A stretch of 9,548 bases of DNA, taken from positions 1 to 9,548 of the forward strand of contig JAUXLO010000055.1 in the NCBI GenBank assembly GCA_030623665.1. Reading direction: 5' to 3'. Below the pieces are notes generated by a model. The model was not told the DNA's origin. It ran no database searches and saw only the letters and a program-made list of their open reading frames with translations. Made by a program: the position numbers and the translations under genes. This document shows positions 1 to 5,950 of the stretch, piece by piece (the first letter of the stretch is position 1; each line of letters opens with the position of its first letter). The DNA is from Planctomycetota bacterium (GTDB lineage Bacteria; Planctomycetota; Brocadiia; Brocadiales; Bathyanammoxibiaceae).

Positions 1-939
1 GAGGTCGCCTACTACGCCGTAGTCGGCCACCTTGAATATGGGGGCGTCGGGGTCCTTGTTAATGGCGACGATACACCTGGACGACACCATCCCCGCCAGA
101 TGCTGGGGGGAGCCGGAGATGCCGCAGGCTATATAGAGCTCCGGAGCGACCGTCTTACCGGTAAGGCCCACCTGGCTGTCGGCAGGCCTCCAACCGGCAT
201 CCACCGCCGCCCTCGAGGCGCCCACCGCACCACCTAAAAGACCGGCCAGCTCCTCAAGTATCCCGTAGTTCTCAGGCCCCTTCATACCCCTCCCGCCAGA
301 GACAACCACCCTGGCCTCGGCGATGTCCATGCCGCGCTCTTTTTCATAGACAATCTCCCTAAGGATAACCCGAAGGTCAGTCGGTGGTGCGGCTTGTATC
401 TTGGTTGTGGTAGTCGTCTTGACGCTGATTTCCTTTGCCATCTCAAAGGTATTCGGCCTGAGCGTGGCGACCTGACATTGGGCGTCAGCACACTCTACGG
501 TGGCTATTACCCTGCCCCCGTATACCAGCCGCCTTGCCTCCAACAAGAGATCAGCACCCATATCAAGTCCGATACAATCGGCCATGTATGCACCTCCAAA
601 CCGTGCCGCCAGCCTCGGACCCAAATCCCTGCCCATAGCGGTGGCGGGGAGAAGGATGGCCACAGGTTTTCCCCTCCTGGAAATCTCGTCTGCCAGGACG
701 TGGACATAGACCTGGCTGTTGTAGTCCTTTAGAATTTCGGAATCCGCCACCAGTATCTCACCGGCGCCGTAATTGACCAAAGACCCGGCAAGTCCATCAA
801 TCTTGTGACCCAGCACGAAGACACTTAAGCCCAGCCCGCAGGCGCCAGAGAGTCGCTGCGCCTCTCCTATAACCTCAAGGTTGACGTTTTTAAACTTACC
901 GCCCCTCTGTTCGGTTATTACCAGGATTTCTTGCGGCAT
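1..939 (-). CDS. etfA: Electron transfer flavoprotein subunit alpha (C-terminus cut by window edge)
   Basis: This is the alpha subunit of electron transfer flavoprotein. It binds FAD in the cytoplasm and passes electrons between acyl-CoA dehydrogenases and a membrane quinone reductase or other acceptor. My translation from ATG at 939 gives 313 residues with no stop before the left edge. The family is usually about 320-330 residues, so only the last 10-20 are missing. The N-terminal half has the LEVIGEAQRL helix near residue 21. The FAD-binding C-terminal domain is unmistakable: SRAAVDAGWRPADSQVG (from 242), GKTVAPELYIACGISGSPQH (261-280) and AINKDPDAPIFKVADYGVVG (292-311). The start is the only ATG/GTG/TTG before the in-frame TGA at 958-960. 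No Shine-Dalgarno lies at normal spacing; a GAGG sits about 16 nt upstream. It follows etfB in the same direction but is separated by about 355 nt of repeats. Family assignment is secure; whether it belongs to the electron-bifurcating type cannot be told here. Confidence 0.95.
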   Translation of the reverse strand, partial: MPQEILVITEQRGGKFKNVNLEVIGEAQRLSGACGLGLSVFVLGHKIDGLAGSLVNYGAGEILVADSEILKDYNSQVYVHVLADEISRRGKPVAILLPATAMGRDLGPRLAARFGGAYMADCIGLDMGADLLLEARRLVYGGRVIATVECADAQCQVATLRPNTFEMAKEISVKTTTTTKIQAAPPTDLRVILREIVYEKERGMDIAEARVVVSGGRGMKGPENYGILEELAGLLGGAVGASRAAVDAGWRPADSQVGLTGKTVAPELYIACGISGSPQHLAGMVSSRCIVAINKDPDAPIFKVADYGVVGDL

Positions 940-1015
940 ATTTTTGTCAAGAGAACCTCAAAAGTATCGCGGGTGCATTAAGATACGCACTGCTGAATTT
1001 CTACGAGCCCTTTAG

Positions 1016-1037
1016 CCCTTCTTCCTTAAGAGAAGGG
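1016..1037. repeat. Short hairpin downstream of the large palindrome
   Basis: CCCTTCT (1016-1022) pairs perfectly with AGAAGGG (1031-1037) around an 8-nt loop. On the minus strand the hairpin is followed by CTAAAGG rather than a T tract, so it does not look like an intrinsic terminator. It could act as an mRNA structure or be a remnant of a small repeat. Confidence 0.4.
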
Positions 1038-1068
1038 ATTGGATGGCGTACAATCCTTAGCCTCAGCC

Positions 1069-1158
1069 TGTCATTGCGAGCGAAGCGAAGTAATCTCATA
1101 TTTCCTCATACAAATCCCTCCATGAGATTGCTTCGGGTCTTCGCCCCTCGCAATGACA
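1069..1158. repeat. 90-bp imperfect palindromic (MITE/REP-like) repeat
   Basis: The left arm (1069-1099) begins TGTCATTGCGAGCGAAGCGA and continues to TAATCTCAT. The right arm (1121-1158), read on the other strand, begins TGTCATTGCGAG and ends GCAATCTCAT, with about seven extra bases in the middle. The element has palindromic ends, no ORF and a size typical of small non-autonomous repeats. The outer 23 bases recur exactly at 7985-8007 in the opposite orientation, showing it is a dispersed repeat. Similar sequences are common between genes in several uncultured bacterial phyla; that is recollection, not a search result. Confidence 0.8.
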
Positions 1159-1169
1159 TTAAGCAATGT

Positions 1170-1193
1170 TAGTGTGCGTAGAAACGCACGCTA
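1170..1193. repeat. 10-bp stem hairpin
   Basis: TAGTGTGCGT (1170-1179) pairs with ACGCACGCTA (1184-1193) around an AGAA loop, with one G-T wobble. It lies between the 90-bp palindrome and the multi-hairpin element. It has no T tract on the minus strand side, so it is more likely part of a repeat or an mRNA structure than a terminator. Confidence 0.55.
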
Positions 1194-1211
1194 CTTTCTA
1201 CTAAGCCAAAA

Positions 1212-1287
1212 GAGCAGGTCACGCCAAAGGCGGATGTGCCTATGGCATCACACAGGGCTCCGCCTGAGGCGGATCTACGACCTGCCC
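1212..1287. repeat. Multi-hairpin inverted-repeat element next to the etfB stop
   Basis: GCAGGTC (1214-1220) and GACCTGC (1279-1285) form an outer stem. Inside are three small hairpins: CGCC-AAA-GGCG (1222-1232), TGCC-TAT-GGCA (1237-1247) and CCGCC-TGA-GGCGG (1260-1272). The arrangement is a branched structure of about 75 nt with no coding capacity, beginning 8 nt beyond the etfB stop codon. It resembles small dispersed palindromic repeats, or it could be an mRNA-stabilising 3' structure. Confidence 0.6.
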
Positions 1288-1294
1288 CTACAGG

Positions 1295-2074
1295 CTAAAT
1301 TACCCTGGCCTCGTCGTGTAACAGGCGCAGGAGTTCCCCCGTCATCTGTATGACATCACCCTCCAGTTTTTTACCCGTCTTCCTCCGGGGCAGGTGTTCG
1401 AGCTTTTTAAGTGACAGCTTTGCGGCCGGCATCTCAACGTCGCTAATATCCTTATGGGGCTTCTTCCGCGCCTTCATAATCCCCGGCAGGGGCGGGTAGC
1501 GCGGCTCGTTAAGGCCCTTATGGCAGGTAAACACTGCGGGCAGTTGACACTCCACGATCTCCCATGCCCCTTCAATCTGTCGGCGCGCGGTGGCCTTTTT
1601 CGCCCCGGAATCTATCTCGAGTTTGGTTACTGCCGCAACGTGGGGCAGCCCCAGTAACTCCGCCAGTTCTATACCTACCGCGCCCTGCCTGTTATCAACC
1701 GCCTCCTTCCCGCATAGGATGACGTCATATTTCTTTCCTTTCTCATCAATCGCATCCCTGAGCAGGGACGCGATTGCAAAGGAGTCCAGCCGATGCGAGT
1801 TTTTCTCCGTGACATTTACATGCACCGCCCTGTCTGCGCCCATTGCAAGTGCGTTAAGCAGCATCTGGTCCGCCCCCTCCGGACCGACGGTCACCACGGT
1901 CAGTTCGCCGCCACCCAGCCTTTCCTTTATCCGTATGCCCTCCTCAACCGCATACTCATCGAACGGGTTGGTCATGTACGTAATTCCGGATGCGTCAATA
2001 AACGGGGGAGATGGGAGCGGCTTGATGGTGGATTCCAGTGTAGGAACTTGCCTTGCGCAGGCTATTATATTCAC
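1295..2074 (-). CDS. etfB: Electron transfer flavoprotein subunit beta
   Basis: This is the 259-residue beta subunit of electron transfer flavoprotein. It pairs with EtfA, normally binds AMP in the non-bifurcating type, and docks with acyl-CoA dehydrogenases. The N-terminus MNIIACARQVP is the expected first strand and helix of the family. NPFDEYAVEEGIRIKE lies at 36-51 and the ETF beta nucleotide-binding loop is near 126-140 (VDNRQGAVGIELAEL). The family signature LPAVFTCHKGLNEPRYPPLP occupies residues 178-197, followed by GIMKARKKP. The start is GTG at 2074; the overlapping ATG three codons upstream is out of frame and ends almost at once at TGA. The Shine-Dalgarno is weak (GGGATGGA). It begins 18 nt after the enoyl-CoA hydratase stop, so the two genes are surely co-transcribed. 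Identification is secure. Confidence 0.96.
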   Translation of the reverse strand: MNIIACARQVPTLESTIKPLPSPPFIDASGITYMTNPFDEYAVEEGIRIKERLGGGELTVVTVGPEGADQMLLNALAMGADRAVHVNVTEKNSHRLDSFAIASLLRDAIDEKGKKYDVILCGKEAVDNRQGAVGIELAELLGLPHVAAVTKLEIDSGAKKATARRQIEGAWEIVECQLPAVFTCHKGLNEPRYPPLPGIMKARKKPHKDISDVEMPAAKLSLKKLEHLPRRKTGKKLEGDVIQMTGELLRLLHDEARVI

Positions 2075-2092
2075 GGATTATCCATCCCAGCG

Positions 2093-2848
2093 TTATCTAT
2101 TCTTAAACTTCGGCGGGCGCTTTTCCAGGAACGCCTTCAGTCCCTCTTTACTATCCTCGGTTGTAAAGACATCCCCGAAGAGTTTTGACTCCAGCTCAAG
2201 CGCAAGTTCAAGGGGCATGTTGCATCCGCTCTCCACGGCCTCGATTATGAGAGAGGCTGCCGGAGCGGGTTTTGAAGCGATCCTTTTGGCCAGAAATAAG
2301 GCCTCGTCCATCAGCGATTCAAACTTTGTGACACGGTTCACAAGCCCACAGGCATGTGCCTCTTCGGCACTCAGGGGCTCTCCCGTCAGTATCATCTCAA
2401 GTGCTGTCGAATTCCCCACCACCCTGGGAAGGCGCTGTGTACCGCCGGCCCCGGGGATTATGCCCAGGTTTATCTCCGGCAGTCCCATCCGCGCACCCTC
2501 GGCCGCTATCCTTATATGGCAGCAAAGGGCCAGTTCCAGACCACCGCCCAGACAATGGCCGTTAAGGGCAGCGATAACCGGACGCTTAGAGGTCTCAAGC
2601 CTCCTGAACACCCGGTGGCAGCCCTCGCTAAACTCCCTCGCCTCCGCTTCTGACGAAATCCCGGCCAGCTCCTTTATATCGACCCCGGCGCTGAACATCT
2701 TCCCTTCACCCGTAATGACAATAACCCTGGCATCGCCCAATTCCCCCAACGTCTTGTCTAATTCCTTCACCACCTGCGCGGAGAGGGCGTTTACGGGCGG
2801 GTTATTAATCTTCACCGTGGCTACACCGTCTTTAACTACATGGTTCAC
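2093..2848 (-). CDS. Enoyl-CoA hydratase (crotonase family)
   Basis: This crotonase-fold enzyme hydrates trans-2-enoyl-CoA, probably crotonyl-CoA given its neighbours, to 3-hydroxyacyl-CoA. Counted from the GTG at 2848 it is 251 residues. The CoA-binding and oxyanion-hole region reads FSAGVDIKEL near 52-61 and NGHCLGGGLELAL at 96-108. Both catalytic acids are present: Glu105 in GGGLELAL and Glu125 in GLPEINLG, followed by GIIPGAGGTQRLPR. The C-terminus KFKNR is also typical. The start is uncertain. GTG at 2848 has no visible Shine-Dalgarno, whereas a strong AGGAGGT (2885-2891) stands at the ideal distance from an in-frame CTG at 2878 that overlaps the preceding gene's stop. That start would add 10 residues and better match the usual N-terminal length. 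It lies in the operon between the MBL hydrolase and etfB. Confidence 0.94.
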   Translation of the reverse strand: MNHVVKDGVATVKINNPPVNALSAQVVKELDKTLGELGDARVIVITGEGKMFSAGVDIKELAGISSEAEAREFSEGCHRVFRRLETSKRPVIAALNGHCLGGGLELALCCHIRIAAEGARMGLPEINLGIIPGAGGTQRLPRVVGNSTALEMILTGEPLSAEEAHACGLVNRVTKFESLMDEALFLAKRIASKPAPAASLIIEAVESGCNMPLELALELESKLFGDVFTTEDSKEGLKAFLEKRPPKFKNR

Positions 2849-2874
2849 AAATTGATTTTCGTTTCGATTTTTCT

Positions 2875-3723
2875 TCAGAGCCTGACCTCCTCTCGAAGCA
2901 CCGGCTTCTCACCCTCCCACGCCAGATACCCCGCCTCTATCCTCGGGTCGTGCTGGAAAACGACCAGCCACTCCTCATCCACCGCCTGTCTGAGGAGACG
3001 CTTTTTCGCCCTGACTGTATCCCGCGGTATGAGGTCATATGCCATCGTATACGGCAGCGGCAGGTGGCTGGCCGTGGGCACCAGGTCGGCCAGAAAGAGC
3101 GCCACTTCACCCTCGGACTCCACCTTTACACACTGGTGAAAGGGCGTGTGGCCACCCGTTACTATGACGGACACCCCTTTAACTACCTCTACCTCGGCCC
3201 CGTCCACAAACTCTACCGTTCCCTTAGAGCGCTCAAGCGGCACGAAGTCGTCAGCTATGTAAGAACCCATGGTCCTCTCGTCGGGACTTGTGGCATCCTC
3301 CCACTCGCCCTTTTGTATCACATATTTGGCCCTGGGAAAGGCTGGGGCGATACTGCCTTCATTACCGATACAGGTGTTCCCTCCGGCATGGTCCAGGTGA
3401 AGGTGAGTGTTTATGACCATATCCACGTCCTGCGGGGTGAGGCCATGGGCGGCAAGTGCGCCCTCCAGCGGCGGATTCCTGTCAATCATGTATATGTCAC
3501 GAAATTTCTGGTCGCCCTTACCGCCGATACCGGTGTCTACCAGGATGTTGGCCTCTCCAGTTCGAATCAACAAAGAACGAAGTGCGAGGAGGATCCGGTT
3601 CTTATCATCTGGCGGGTCCGTCCTCTCCCACAACACCTTGGGCACAATCCCGAACATAGACCCGCCATCGAGACGGAAAAGACCGTCCATGCATGCATGT
3701 ATGAAGAATTTGCCCAGCCTCAT
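2875..3723 (-). CDS. MBL-fold metallo-hydrolase
   Basis: This 282-residue protein has the metallo-beta-lactamase fold and a complete two-metal site. The motif THLHLDH at 106-112 gives His107, His109, Asp111 and His112. His192 lies in GGHTPFHQ, Asp213 in FLADLVPT and His258 in VFQHDP. The preceding strand has VDTGIG (62-67), as in lactonase and glyoxalase II relatives. The substrate cannot be read from the sequence; hydrolysis of an ester, lactone or thioester is plausible for this family. Its start ATG overlaps the stop of the dehydrogenase gene as ATGA, so translation is probably coupled. A GGGAGGG lies about 15 nt upstream, too far for an ideal site. Its position between two CoA-intermediate enzymes suggests, by inference only, a role in hydrolysing a stalled acyl-CoA or a lactone. 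No signal peptide is visible, so it is probably cytoplasmic. Confidence 0.92.
   Translation of the reverse strand: MRLGKFFIHACMDGLFRLDGGSMFGIVPKVLWERTDPPDDKNRILLALRSLLIRTGEANILVDTGIGGKGDQKFRDIYMIDRNPPLEGALAAHGLTPQDVDMVINTHLHLDHAGGNTCIGNEGSIAPAFPRAKYVIQKGEWEDATSPDERTMGSYIADDFVPLERSKGTVEFVDGAEVEVVKGVSVIVTGGHTPFHQCVKVESEGEVALFLADLVPTASHLPLPYTMAYDLIPRDTVRAKKRLLRQAVDEEWLVVFQHDPRIEAGYLAWEGEKPVLREEVRL
2876..2891 (-). promoter_or_regulatory. Strong Shine-Dalgarno with a CTG at start-codon spacing (hydratase start region)
   Basis: AGGAGGT (complement of 2885-2891) lies inside the last codons of the MBL hydrolase gene. Six to seven bases downstream is CTG (2876-2878), in frame with the enoyl-CoA hydratase and overlapping the MBL stop as CTGA. 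No ATG, GTG or TTG occurs at a suitable distance; the first one in frame is GTG at 2848, 36 nt away. Either CTG is used as a start or the Shine-Dalgarno works by translational coupling. Confidence 0.5.
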
Positions 3724-4571
3724 TTATATTTATAAAATCCCTCCCCCGACTTCCTGCCCAGTTTCCCTGCATCCACGTATTCCTTGAGCAGCGGGCACGG
3801 CTTATATTTATCGTCTTTCATTTCCTTGTGAAGGACCTCTATGATAGCCAGGCAGGTGTCCAGCCCGACGAAATCCGCCAATGCCAGCGGTCCCATGGGA
3901 TGTCTGGTGCCCAGGGTCATGGCCTTATCGATGTCCTCTCTGCTTGCAACCCCCTCCTGCAGGAGACAGACGGCCTCATTTATCATAGGCCCCAATATCC
4001 TGTTGACTACAAAGCCCGGCGAATCCTTCACCTCTATGGCGGTCTTGCCCAGCCGCTCACATAGTGACCTTGCGGCGGCAATGGTCTCTTCCGAGGTCTT
4101 AGGACCCGGGATAATCTCCACCAGTTCTATTATGGGCGCAGGGTTCATGAAGTGTATTCCCACAAATTTTCCCGGTCTCATGGTGGCCTCGGCCAGCCTC
4201 GCAATGGGTATCGAGGACGTGTTTGTGGCAAAAATGGCCTCCGGCTGACACATAGTATCCAGCATGCCAAATAACTCCAGCTTCAGTGATTCGTTCTCAC
4301 TGACCGCCTCGATAACAAAGTCTGCCCCACGCAGGTCCTCCAGACGGACAGTTCCTGCTATTCGGTTCAATATCTCGTCCTGCTGTTTGGGTTTGAGGAC
4401 ACCCTTTTCAACGAGTTTATGTACACCCCACGAGGTGCGCTCCATGGCCTTTTTAATAAGCCTCTCGCTCAGGTCTGCAAGGATAACCTCCATCCCGGCA
4501 GTGGCTATGGCCTGGGCAATACCCTGGCCCATCTGACCACCGCCTACTACACCTACGCGCTTGATATCCAT
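3720..4571 (-). CDS. hbd: 3-hydroxyacyl-CoA (3-hydroxybutyryl-CoA) dehydrogenase
   Basis: This NAD(P)-dependent dehydrogenase interconverts 3-hydroxybutyryl-CoA and acetoacetyl-CoA. Counted from ATG at 4571 it is 283 residues, the normal length for the stand-alone enzyme. The Rossmann motif GVVGGGQMGQGIAQ lies near residues 7-20. The catalytic set matches the family by position: Ser119 in ATNTSS, His140 in GIHFMNPAP, Glu152 in ELVEII and Asn190 in VVNR. The C-terminal helical domain includes GTRHPMGPLALADFVGLD, and the protein ends GEGFYKYK. An ATG two codons upstream (4577) is possible, but GGAG lies only 2 nt from it and 8 nt from the ATG at 4571, so I prefer the latter. It follows thiolase by about 80 nt, and its stop overlaps the next start as ATGA. 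Whether it prefers NADH or NADPH is not decided here. Confidence 0.95.
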   Translation of the reverse strand: MDIKRVGVVGGGQMGQGIAQAIATAGMEVILADLSERLIKKAMERTSWGVHKLVEKGVLKPKQQDEILNRIAGTVRLEDLRGADFVIEAVSENESLKLELFGMLDTMCQPEAIFATNTSSIPIARLAEATMRPGKFVGIHFMNPAPIIELVEIIPGPKTSEETIAAARSLCERLGKTAIEVKDSPGFVVNRILGPMINEAVCLLQEGVASREDIDKAMTLGTRHPMGPLALADFVGLDTCLAIIEVLHKEMKDDKYKPCPLLKEYVDAGKLGRKSGEGFYKYK

Positions 4572-4596
4572 TCCCATATCTCCGTATCAATCCCAG

Positions 4597-4629
4597 ATAA
4601 GCCCGGCTGCTGAACGACTGTCAGCTTAT
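4597..4629. other. Hairpin in the thiolase-dehydrogenase spacer
   Basis: ATAAGC (4597-4602) and GCTTAT (4624-4629) pair, with a further inner CTGA/TCAG pairing. The hairpin occupies the short spacer between the thiolase stop and the dehydrogenase start. There is no T tract, so it is not an evident terminator. It may affect mRNA processing or be incidental. Confidence 0.3.
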
Positions 4630-4652
4630 ATTACAAGACCTGTTGTCTTATG

Positions 4653-5837
4653 CTACACCGCCTCTACCGCCACTGCAACCGCCTCACCTCCCCCGATACA
4701 CAGAGCGGCTACACCCCTCTCTGCCTGGCGTTCCCTCATGGCGTAAATCAGCGTGGTAAGTATTCTTGCACCGCTTGCGCCTATCGGGTGGCCAAGGGCA
4801 ATCGCCCCGCCTTTTACGTTAAGCCTGTCGGGGTCCACCTCAAGCTCCTGGGAAATGACAAGGCATGTGGAGGCAAAGGCCTCGTTTATCTCGAACAAGT
4901 CGATATCCTTCACGGCCAGCCCCGTCTTCTTAAGAAGCCCCCTTATGGCAGTAACCGGTGCGAGAGAAAATAACTCCGGGAGCAGTCCCGCCTCGGCCTG
5001 TGCTGTTATCCTTGCCATCGGCTTTATGCCGAGGTCTTTGGCTTTCTCCTCCGAGGCCAGCACCAGGGCGGACGCACCGTCACTTATTGCAGAAGAATTT
5101 CCGGGTGTAAGCCGTCCGCCATCCTTGAAGGCCGGTGACAGTTTAAGCATCCTGTCCCTGTCAAATCGCCCGGGGCATTCGTCCTCCTTTACAACGACCG
5201 GCTCTCCGTCAGCGCCCGGCGCCTCCACGGATACTACCTCTCCATCAAAAAGACCTTCCCGCTGCGCCTCCAGGGCCTTCTCGTAGCTCCGGATGGCATA
5301 GTTGTCAAGGTCCTCTCTCGAGAACTTATACCTCTCTGCCATCAGCTCGGCGGCGGTACCCATGTGGTAGTTATTATATACGTCCCAGAGGCCGTCTCTC
5401 ACCATACTGTCTATAAGGTAACTGTGTCCCAGCCGGTAGCCGGTGCGGGCCCTGTCCAGTATGTAAGGTGCGCGGCTCATACTCTCCATGCCGCCGGCAA
5501 CCACCACCTCCGTCTCGCCGGCAGATATCGACTGGGACCCAAGCATAACGGCCTTCAGCCCCGAACCGCATACCTTGTTCACCGTAAGGGTAGAGACCGA
5601 TGGGGGCAGGTCTGCACCAAGGGCGGCCTGTCTGGCCGGTGCCTGGCCTAGCCCGGCGGACAGTACATTTCCCATTATGACCTGGCCCACGTCCTCTGGT
5701 TCTATATTTCTTGACCTTTTTAGGGCCTCACCAACCACAGTGGCACCCAGCATTGTGGCGGGAAGGGCACCGAGAAGGCCGTTCAAGGCACCTATTGGGG
5801 TCCTGCAGGCACTAAGGATGACACAGGATGAACCCAT
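4653..5837 (-). CDS. Acetyl-CoA C-acetyltransferase (thiolase)
   Basis: This thiolase catalyses the reversible condensation of two acetyl-CoA to acetoacetyl-CoA, or the thiolytic step of beta-oxidation. At 394 residues it is the standard length for the biosynthetic-type bacterial enzyme. The acyl-accepting nucleophile is Cys90 in NKVCGSGLKAV. The NEAFA motif precedes the C-terminal active site, where His350 lies in GHPIGASG and Cys380 in CIGGGEAVA. These positions match the classical Cys/His/Cys arrangement almost residue for residue. The start ATG at 5837 has a GAGGGG Shine-Dalgarno 7 nt upstream. It is the first gene of the acyl-CoA operon and has a plausible promoter at 5882-5909. Downstream neighbours (dehydrogenase, hydratase, EtfBA) point to a C4-level role, but chain-length specificity cannot be read from sequence. 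Confidence 0.96.
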   Translation of the reverse strand: MGSSCVILSACRTPIGALNGLLGALPATMLGATVVGEALKRSRNIEPEDVGQVIMGNVLSAGLGQAPARQAALGADLPPSVSTLTVNKVCGSGLKAVMLGSQSISAGETEVVVAGGMESMSRAPYILDRARTGYRLGHSYLIDSMVRDGLWDVYNNYHMGTAAELMAERYKFSREDLDNYAIRSYEKALEAQREGLFDGEVVSVEAPGADGEPVVVKEDECPGRFDRDRMLKLSPAFKDGGRLTPGNSSAISDGASALVLASEEKAKDLGIKPMARITAQAEAGLLPELFSLAPVTAIRGLLKKTGLAVKDIDLFEINEAFASTCLVISQELEVDPDRLNVKGGAIALGHPIGASGARILTTLIYAMRERQAERGVAALCIGGGEAVAVAVEAV

Positions 5838-5881
5838 ATATTTTCCCCTCAGGAGGTCTTTTTTGGAAACGACGCATGGGT

Positions 5882-5909
5882 ATTTTACCCCAAGCTACAC
5901 CCATTGCAA
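5882..5909 (-). promoter_or_regulatory. Putative sigma70-type promoter upstream of the thiolase operon
   Basis: On the minus strand a -35 box TTGCAA (5904-5909) is followed after 16 nt by a -10 box TAAAAT (5882-5887). Transcription would begin near 5875, leaving a leader of roughly 38 nt before the thiolase ATG. The boxes match consensus in four and five of six positions. It sits in the only upstream spacer available to the operon, between the transglutaminase stop and the thiolase. I saw no strong intrinsic terminator in this spacer, so read-through from upstream is possible. Confidence 0.4.
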
Positions 5910-5950
5910 CCGACTTTTACACAAGCGGGTGCCGTGCAGGCTGCCCCTGT

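Larger units (their letters stand above)
940..1294. other. Gene-free spacer between etfB and etfA, filled with palindromic repeats
   Basis: This 355 nt spacer contains no convincing coding sequence. From left to right it holds a 7-bp hairpin (1016-1037), a 90-bp imperfect palindrome (1069-1158), a 10-bp hairpin (1170-1193) and a multi-hairpin element (1212-1287). None is followed by a run of T in the minus direction, so I see no classical terminator. EtfB and EtfA form an obligate heterodimer and their genes normally lie close together, so the spacer looks like secondary insertion of repeats inside an operon. Confidence 0.75.

Noticed and set aside
945..950. TTGACA just upstream of the etfA start as a -35 box
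   Set aside because: The matching -10 would fall inside the gene, so it cannot serve the ATG at 939.
1016..1037. Intrinsic terminator after etfB
   Set aside because: The hairpin has no T tract on the minus strand, and etfA would be expected to be co-transcribed.
1590..2855. 421-codon open frame on the plus strand, antisense to etfB and the enoyl-CoA hydratase
   Set aside because: It is rich in serine and proline, has no recognisable domain and lies opposite two clear genes. Codon bias of the real genes leaves such antisense frames open.
2950..3735. 261-codon plus-strand frame opposite the MBL hydrolase
   Set aside because: No domain, and the opposite strand has a complete metal-binding enzyme with overlap-coupled start.
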